Part shown: in pieces, positions 60,457 through 64,000 of the stretch
How positions within the stretch are numbered: the first letter of the stretch is position 1
Layout of the letters: the number at the start of each line of letters is the position of its first letter
Assembly: GCF_900114625.1 (NCBI RefSeq)
Contig: NZ_FOZL01000001.1
Coordinates: forward strand, 2,046,001 to 2,110,000
Direction: 5' to 3'
DNA from: Granulicella pectinivorans
GTDB lineage: Bacteria > Acidobacteriota > Terriglobia > Terriglobales > Acidobacteriaceae
DNA: 64,000 nucleotides
The notes under the pieces: model-generated
Databases searched by the model: none
The model's input: the letters and a program-made list of their open reading frames with translations, nothing else
Told to the model about the DNA's origin: nothing
Made by a program: the position numbers and the translations under genes

Positions 60457-61903
60457 CCTGGTGACGATTGGGCATAAGCCTCTCGATCCACGGACGGCGC
60501 TGTCGTTCCCGAAGGCGGCGCGGGCTCTGGTGGGCGATACGCAGATGCGCAAGAATGTGCGGCATGCGACGAACGTGATCCAGGGCAAGCGGGCCAAGGT
60601 TGTGGAGGAGATGCCGGACTGGCAGGCACTGCGGGAGGCCGGACGCAGGCTGCGCGAGCATACGATGGCCAATCTGGATGTCTATCTGGAGCGGTTCGAG
60701 ACGAACTGTACGGCGGCGGGCGGCACGGTTCACTGGGCGAAGGATGCGGAGGAGGCTCGACGGATTATTGTCGGGCTGGTGAAGGCTTCGGGCTCGGATG
60801 AAGTGATCAAGATCAAGTCGATGACGACCGAGGAGATTCAGCTCAACAAGGCGCTTTCCGATGCGGGGATCAAGCCTTATGAGACGGATCTGGCTGAGCT
60901 GATCATTCAGTTGGGGCATGACCAGCCTTCGCACATTGTGGTTCCGGCGCTGCACAAGAACAGGCAGCAGATTCGCGAGATCTTCAAACGCGAGATGAAC
61001 CTGCCGAACCTGGGGGATACGCCTCAGGATCTGGCGGATGCGGCGCGTCTATTTCTGCGTGAGAAGTTTTTGAAGGTGAAGACGGGCGTGAGTGGCGCGA
61101 ATTTCCTGATTGCGGAGACGGGCGGCGTGTGCGTCGTCGAGAGCGAAGGCAATGGGCGTATGTGTCTGACGTTGCCGGAGACGCTGATCACGGTGGCTGG
61201 GATCGATAAGGTGGTGCCCCGATTGCAGGATCTCGAGGTGCTGTTGCAGGTGCTGCCACGGTCGGCGACCGGCGAGCGGATGAATCCGTACAACTCGATC
61301 TGGACGGGCGTGGATCCGCATGAGGCCGACGGACCGAAGGCGTTCCATGTGGTTCTGATGGATAATGCGCGGACCAAGGTGCTGGCCGATGGCGAGGGGC
61401 GGCAGACGCTCAATTGCATTCGATGTGGGGCTTGCCAGAACGCTTGCCCGGTCTATAAGCAGACGGGGGGGCATGCGTACGGGAGCGTGTATGCCGGGCC
61501 GATTGGCGCGATTCTGACGCCGCAGTTGATGAACATGGAACATGCGCAGACGCTGCCGTACGCGTCGTCACTGTGTGGGGCGTGCTACGAGGTTTGTCCG
61601 GTGAAGATTAACATTCCGGAGATTCTGGTGCATCTGCGCAGCCGCGTGGTCGAAGAGGCCGGGTTGACGGCGGAGTCGGTTGCGATGAAGACGATGGCGA
61701 TGATCTTCCGCAGTGAAAAGCGCTTTCGTGCGGCACAGAGGCTGGGGCGCCTGGCGGAGGGGCCTCTGGTGAGCAAGGATGGCAACGGCGAGGGATGGAT
61801 CGGGTGGTTGCCCGGTCTGCTGGGCGGATGGACGCAGGTCCGGGATCTGCAGTCGATGCCGAAGGAGACGTTTCGGGATTGGTGGGAGGCGCGCGGCAAA
61901 TGA
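60449..61903 (+). CDS. lutB: Lactate utilisation protein LutB (iron-sulphur subunit)
   Basis: From ATG 60449 this encodes 484 residues. An N-terminal LUD-like domain (GVSGANFLIAETGGVCVVES) is followed by two 4Fe-4S ferredoxin-type sets: CIRCGACQNACPVYKQ and CGACYEVCPVKINIPE. It is the largest subunit of the LutABC complex. It overlaps both lutA and lutC (ATGA). The frame open back to 60398 lies in lutA. Confidence 0.95.
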   Translation: MSDLVTIGHKPLDPRTALSFPKAARALVGDTQMRKNVRHATNVIQGKRAKVVEEMPDWQALREAGRRLREHTMANLDVYLERFETNCTAAGGTVHWAKDAEEARRIIVGLVKASGSDEVIKIKSMTTEEIQLNKALSDAGIKPYETDLAELIIQLGHDQPSHIVVPALHKNRQQIREIFKREMNLPNLGDTPQDLADAARLFLREKFLKVKTGVSGANFLIAETGGVCVVESEGNGRMCLTLPETLITVAGIDKVVPRLQDLEVLLQVLPRSATGERMNPYNSIWTGVDPHEADGPKAFHVVLMDNARTKVLADGEGRQTLNCIRCGACQNACPVYKQTGGHAYGSVYAGPIGAILTPQLMNMEHAQTLPYASSLCGACYEVCPVKINIPEILVHLRSRVVEEAGLTAESVAMKTMAMIFRSEKRFRAAQRLGRLAEGPLVSKDGNGEGWIGWLPGLLGGWTQVRDLQSMPKETFRDWWEARGK

Positions 61904-62556
61904 GTTTATCGAGAGAGGGAATGTTGCAGGCGATTCGGGCGGCGAATGCCCGGGGCGGAGCGGTTGCGGCGGCGGACGTGGATGCGGCGTGGGAGGCTTT
62001 GCCCCGGGCGTATACGCGAGGCACGACCCGTGGCACGGAAGAGGTTCTGGAACTGCTCGAAGATCGTCTGCGGGACTATGATGCCACGGTCGTTCGGGCT
62101 TTGGCGGCTGAGGTCTCAAGCGTGGTGGGCGGCTTGCTGGCTGCGCGAGGGAAGACGCGGCTGCTGGCGGCTCCAGGGATGGATCGGGTTCAACTTCCGG
62201 AGGGCTTCGAGTTCGTCGAAGACGATGGGTTTTCGGCTCCGGCGATCGATCGCTTCGAGGGCGTGGTGACGGAGTCGACGCTGGCGATTGCGGAGACGGG
62301 CACGATCGTGTTGCAGACGGTGGCTGGGCAGGGGCGGCGGGTGTTGTCGCTGGTGCCGGATTATCACCTGTGCGTGGTGAAGGCCAGCGATGTGGTGGCC
62401 ACGGTTCCGGAGGCGATGGACCGCATCGCGGCACGGAAGAGCTTTGCGACGACGTTTATCTCGGGGCCTTCGGCGACGGCGGATATTGAGATGACGCGTA
62501 TCAAGGGCGTGCATGGGCCGCGCTTTCTGGATGTGATTGTTGTCGTGGACCGCTGA
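61900..62556 (+). CDS. lutC: Lactate utilisation protein LutC (LUD domain)
   Basis: From ATG 61900 this encodes 218 residues. The LUD-domain segment STLAIAETGTIVLQTVAGQG, then RRVLSLVPDYHLCVV, matches LutC. SGPSATADIEMTRIKGVHGP, near the C-terminus, is conserved in the family. It completes the lutABC operon. rhaI follows 59 bp downstream, so lactate oxidation is tied to rhamnose use, because rhamnose breakdown gives lactaldehyde and then lactate. Confidence 0.94.
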   Translation: MSLSREGMLQAIRAANARGGAVAAADVDAAWEALPRAYTRGTTRGTEEVLELLEDRLRDYDATVVRALAAEVSSVVGGLLAARGKTRLLAAPGMDRVQLPEGFEFVEDDGFSAPAIDRFEGVVTESTLAIAETGTIVLQTVAGQGRRVLSLVPDYHLCVVKASDVVATVPEAMDRIAARKSFATTFISGPSATADIEMTRIKGVHGPRFLDVIVVVDR

Positions 62557-62615
62557 GGCTCGCGGATGATATTGTTTCGCCATTGGATTTTTGTTTGATT
62601 TGAAACGAGGGACGC

Positions 62616-63800
62616 ATGACGGCAGAAGAGACGAAACGGGTTTGGGCGGCGCTGGACGGGTTCAAGATCGAGGTTCCCTCGTGGGGATTTGCCAATACGG
62701 GCACACGGTTTGGGAAGTTTTTGCAGCCTGCGGCGGCCTCGACCATCGCGCAGAAGTTTGCCGATGCGGCTGAGGTGAACCGGCTGACGGGCGCTGCGCC
62801 CACGGTGGCGCTGCATGTGCTTTGGGATCTGCCGGGAGGGCTGGCGGATGTGCCGGCGATCCAGGCGCTGGAGGCCAAGCATGGGGTGAAAGCCGGGTCG
62901 ATCAATCCGAACCTGTTCCAGGACCAGATCTACAAGTTTGGGTCGATTGCGAACCCTTCGGCGGAGATTCGCGCGAAGGCTGTGCAGCACTGCGTGGACT
63001 CTGTGGAGATCGGCAAGGCGCTGGGATCGAAGGATGTTTCGATGTGGGTTTCGGATGGGTCGAACTATCCGGGGACGCAGAGCATGCGGCGCAGGATCGA
63101 GTGGCTGCAGGACTCGCTGAACAAGACGCATGCGGCGCTTGGTCCGGGGCAGAGGATGCTGGTGGAGTACAAGCCGTTTGAGCCGACCTTCTACCATACG
63201 GATATCGCGGACTGGGGCATGGCGCGGGAGCTGGCGAGGACGGCTGGTCCGCAGGCGAAGGTGCTGGTGGATACGGGGCATCATGCGCTGGGGACGAACA
63301 TCGAGCAGATTGTGACGTGGCTGCTGCATTTGGATGCGCTGGGCGGGTTCCACTTCAACGATCGCAAGTTTGCGGATGACGACCTGACGCTGGGTTCGAT
63401 CGATCCGTACCAGGTGTTCCGGATCTTCCATGAGTTCATCTCGAGCCCGGCCAGCAGTAAAGGGGACGTTGCGTTCATGATCGACCAGAGCCACAACATG
63501 AAGGGCAAGCTGGAGGCGATGGTGCAGACGGTGGTGACGGCGCAGGAGCTCTATGCGAAGGCCGCTCTCGTCGACCAGGAGAAGCTTGCCGAGCTGCAGG
63601 ATCGCTGCGAGCTGGTGGCTGCCGAAGAGGCGTTCCGCGGGGCGTTCTGGACCGATGTGAGGCCTGTGGTGAAGGAGTGGAGGGAGGCTCGTGGGCTCTC
63701 GGTGGATCCTTTGGGGGATCTTCACGCGGGCGAGTATTTGAAGACGATTACGGCGGAGCGGGCGGCTTCGAATGCTGGTGGCGGGTCGAGCTACGCTTGA
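62616..63800 (+). CDS. rhaI: L-rhamnose isomerase (RhaI type)
   Basis: This encodes 394 residues. It converts L-rhamnose to L-rhamnulose. VPSWGFANTGTRFGKFLQPA, LVEYKPFEPTFYHTDIADWG (metal-binding Glu), VDTGHHALGTNIEQI and GFHFNDRKFADDDLTLGSID (metal His and Asp) fit the Pseudomonas stutzeri-like isomerase family rather than Escherichia coli RhaA. It is probably expressed with lutABC. Downstream rhamnulose kinase and aldolase genes would lie outside the window. Confidence 0.92.
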   Translation: MTAEETKRVWAALDGFKIEVPSWGFANTGTRFGKFLQPAAASTIAQKFADAAEVNRLTGAAPTVALHVLWDLPGGLADVPAIQALEAKHGVKAGSINPNLFQDQIYKFGSIANPSAEIRAKAVQHCVDSVEIGKALGSKDVSMWVSDGSNYPGTQSMRRRIEWLQDSLNKTHAALGPGQRMLVEYKPFEPTFYHTDIADWGMARELARTAGPQAKVLVDTGHHALGTNIEQIVTWLLHLDALGGFHFNDRKFADDDLTLGSIDPYQVFRIFHEFISSPASSKGDVAFMIDQSHNMKGKLEAMVQTVVTAQELYAKAALVDQEKLAELQDRCELVAAEEAFRGAFWTDVRPVVKEWREARGLSVDPLGDLHAGEYLKTITAERAASNAGGGSSYA

Positions 63801-63810
63801 TGCGTGTGTC

Positions 63811-63853
63811 TTGCCGGACGGGCCCGCTGCGCGCGGGGCGGTCACTTCGTGAC
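63811..63853 (+). repeat. GC-rich dispersed repeat, copy 4
   Basis: TTGCCGGACGGGCCCGCTGC followed by GCGCGGGGCGGTCACTTCGT and GAC is nearly identical to the copy at 55445-55483. It lies 10 bp after the rhaI stop. A second GCTGCGCGCGGGGC follows at about 63861-63874. Confidence 0.8.
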
Positions 63854-63910
63854 TTATGACTGCTGCGCGCGGGGCTCCCATTGGTCGCTGTCGGGTGCCG
63901 TGGCGCGACC

Positions 63911-63938
63911 TCCCACATCTCAAACGCGAGATGTGGGA
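63911..63938. repeat. Palindromic repeat, copy 4 (CCCACATCTCA family)
   Basis: Arms TCCCACATCTC/GAGATGTGGGA with loop AAACGC, 11 bp perfect. It lies 110 bp past the rhaI stop, next to GC-rich repeat copy 4, and may form the 3' end of that transcript. Confidence 0.8.
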
Positions 63939-64000
63939 GATCGCGGCTTGGCGGCCTGGAATTTGTTTCTAGGGGGAATCTGGATCGCTGCGGTTTCGTG

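Noticed and set aside
1..64000. tRNA, rRNA, CRISPR array, prophage or transposase genes
   Set aside because: None was recognisable by eye in the gaps or on either strand. A covariance-model search would be needed to exclude a divergent small RNA.

Overview
The window looks like chromosomal DNA of a GC-rich, Gram-negative heterotroph. My best guess is an acidobacterium of the Granulicella/Edaphobacter/Terriglobus type. This is an inference from gene content: carboxypeptidase-regulatory-like secreted proteins, a bacterial deoxyhypusine-synthase-like enzyme, many exported hydrolases and plant-polymer sugar genes. No rRNA or other marker settles it. I recognise no rRNA, tRNA, CRISPR array, transposase or prophage. 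Most of the window is intact single-copy genes, with several short dispersed repeat families in the gaps.

Layout. 0-4 kb: the end of an acetamidase/formamidase, two small membrane proteins, and a phosphorelay set (hybrid kinase, receiver, HPt) on the minus strand. 4-7.2 kb: a deoxyhypusine-synthase-like enzyme with a clear terminator, a secreted alpha/beta hydrolase, an XRE regulator and two related membrane proteins. 7.3-24 kb: salvage and hydrolase genes (pncB, S1/P1 nuclease, pyrimidine nucleoside phosphorylase, cdd, a CNT nucleoside transporter, purine nucleoside phosphorylase, udk), mixed with plsC, DUF2062, an amidohydrolase, an amidase, a CocE/NonD hydrolase, a response regulator and a Crp/Fnr regulator. 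24-32 kb: an orphan CheR, a long Lhr helicase, a rhomboid protease and a Nei-type glycosylase. 32-42.5 kb: a class A PBP, proS, a second Crp/Fnr protein, a TlpA plus DsbD-alpha pair, a ParD antitoxin with a wrecked ParE toxin, gltX and a secreted regulatory-domain protein. 42.5-44.3 kb: pyrE and a small hypothetical gene, flanked by two inverted copies of an AT-richer repeat of about 170 bp. The strand composition of the whole window flips here. 44.3-52.5 kb: a 37-residue membrane protein, a PRISE-like reductase, two tandem 6-pyruvoyl-tetrahydropterin-synthase-like genes with folE and truB, and a tesA/ybbA/ybbP-like block. 52.5-64 kb: a sugar locus with araB, a GH105 hydrolase, galK-galT, rhaT, lutABC and rhaI.

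How the genes work together. The right third reads as a pectin (rhamnogalacturonan I) salvage region. GH105 would release unsaturated galacturonate from rhamnogalacturonan fragments. AraB and GalK/GalT would handle arabinose and galactose from side chains. RhaT and RhaI would take up and isomerise rhamnose. LutABC would oxidise the L-lactate that arises from lactaldehyde. The left third is rich in nucleoside and nicotinate salvage.

The most interesting non-gene signal is the sharp switch of the plus strand from C-rich to G-rich near 42.5-42.8 kb, the polarity expected at a replication origin. It coincides with the inverted AT-richer repeats. No dnaA or dnaN lies in the window, so this remains a hypothesis.
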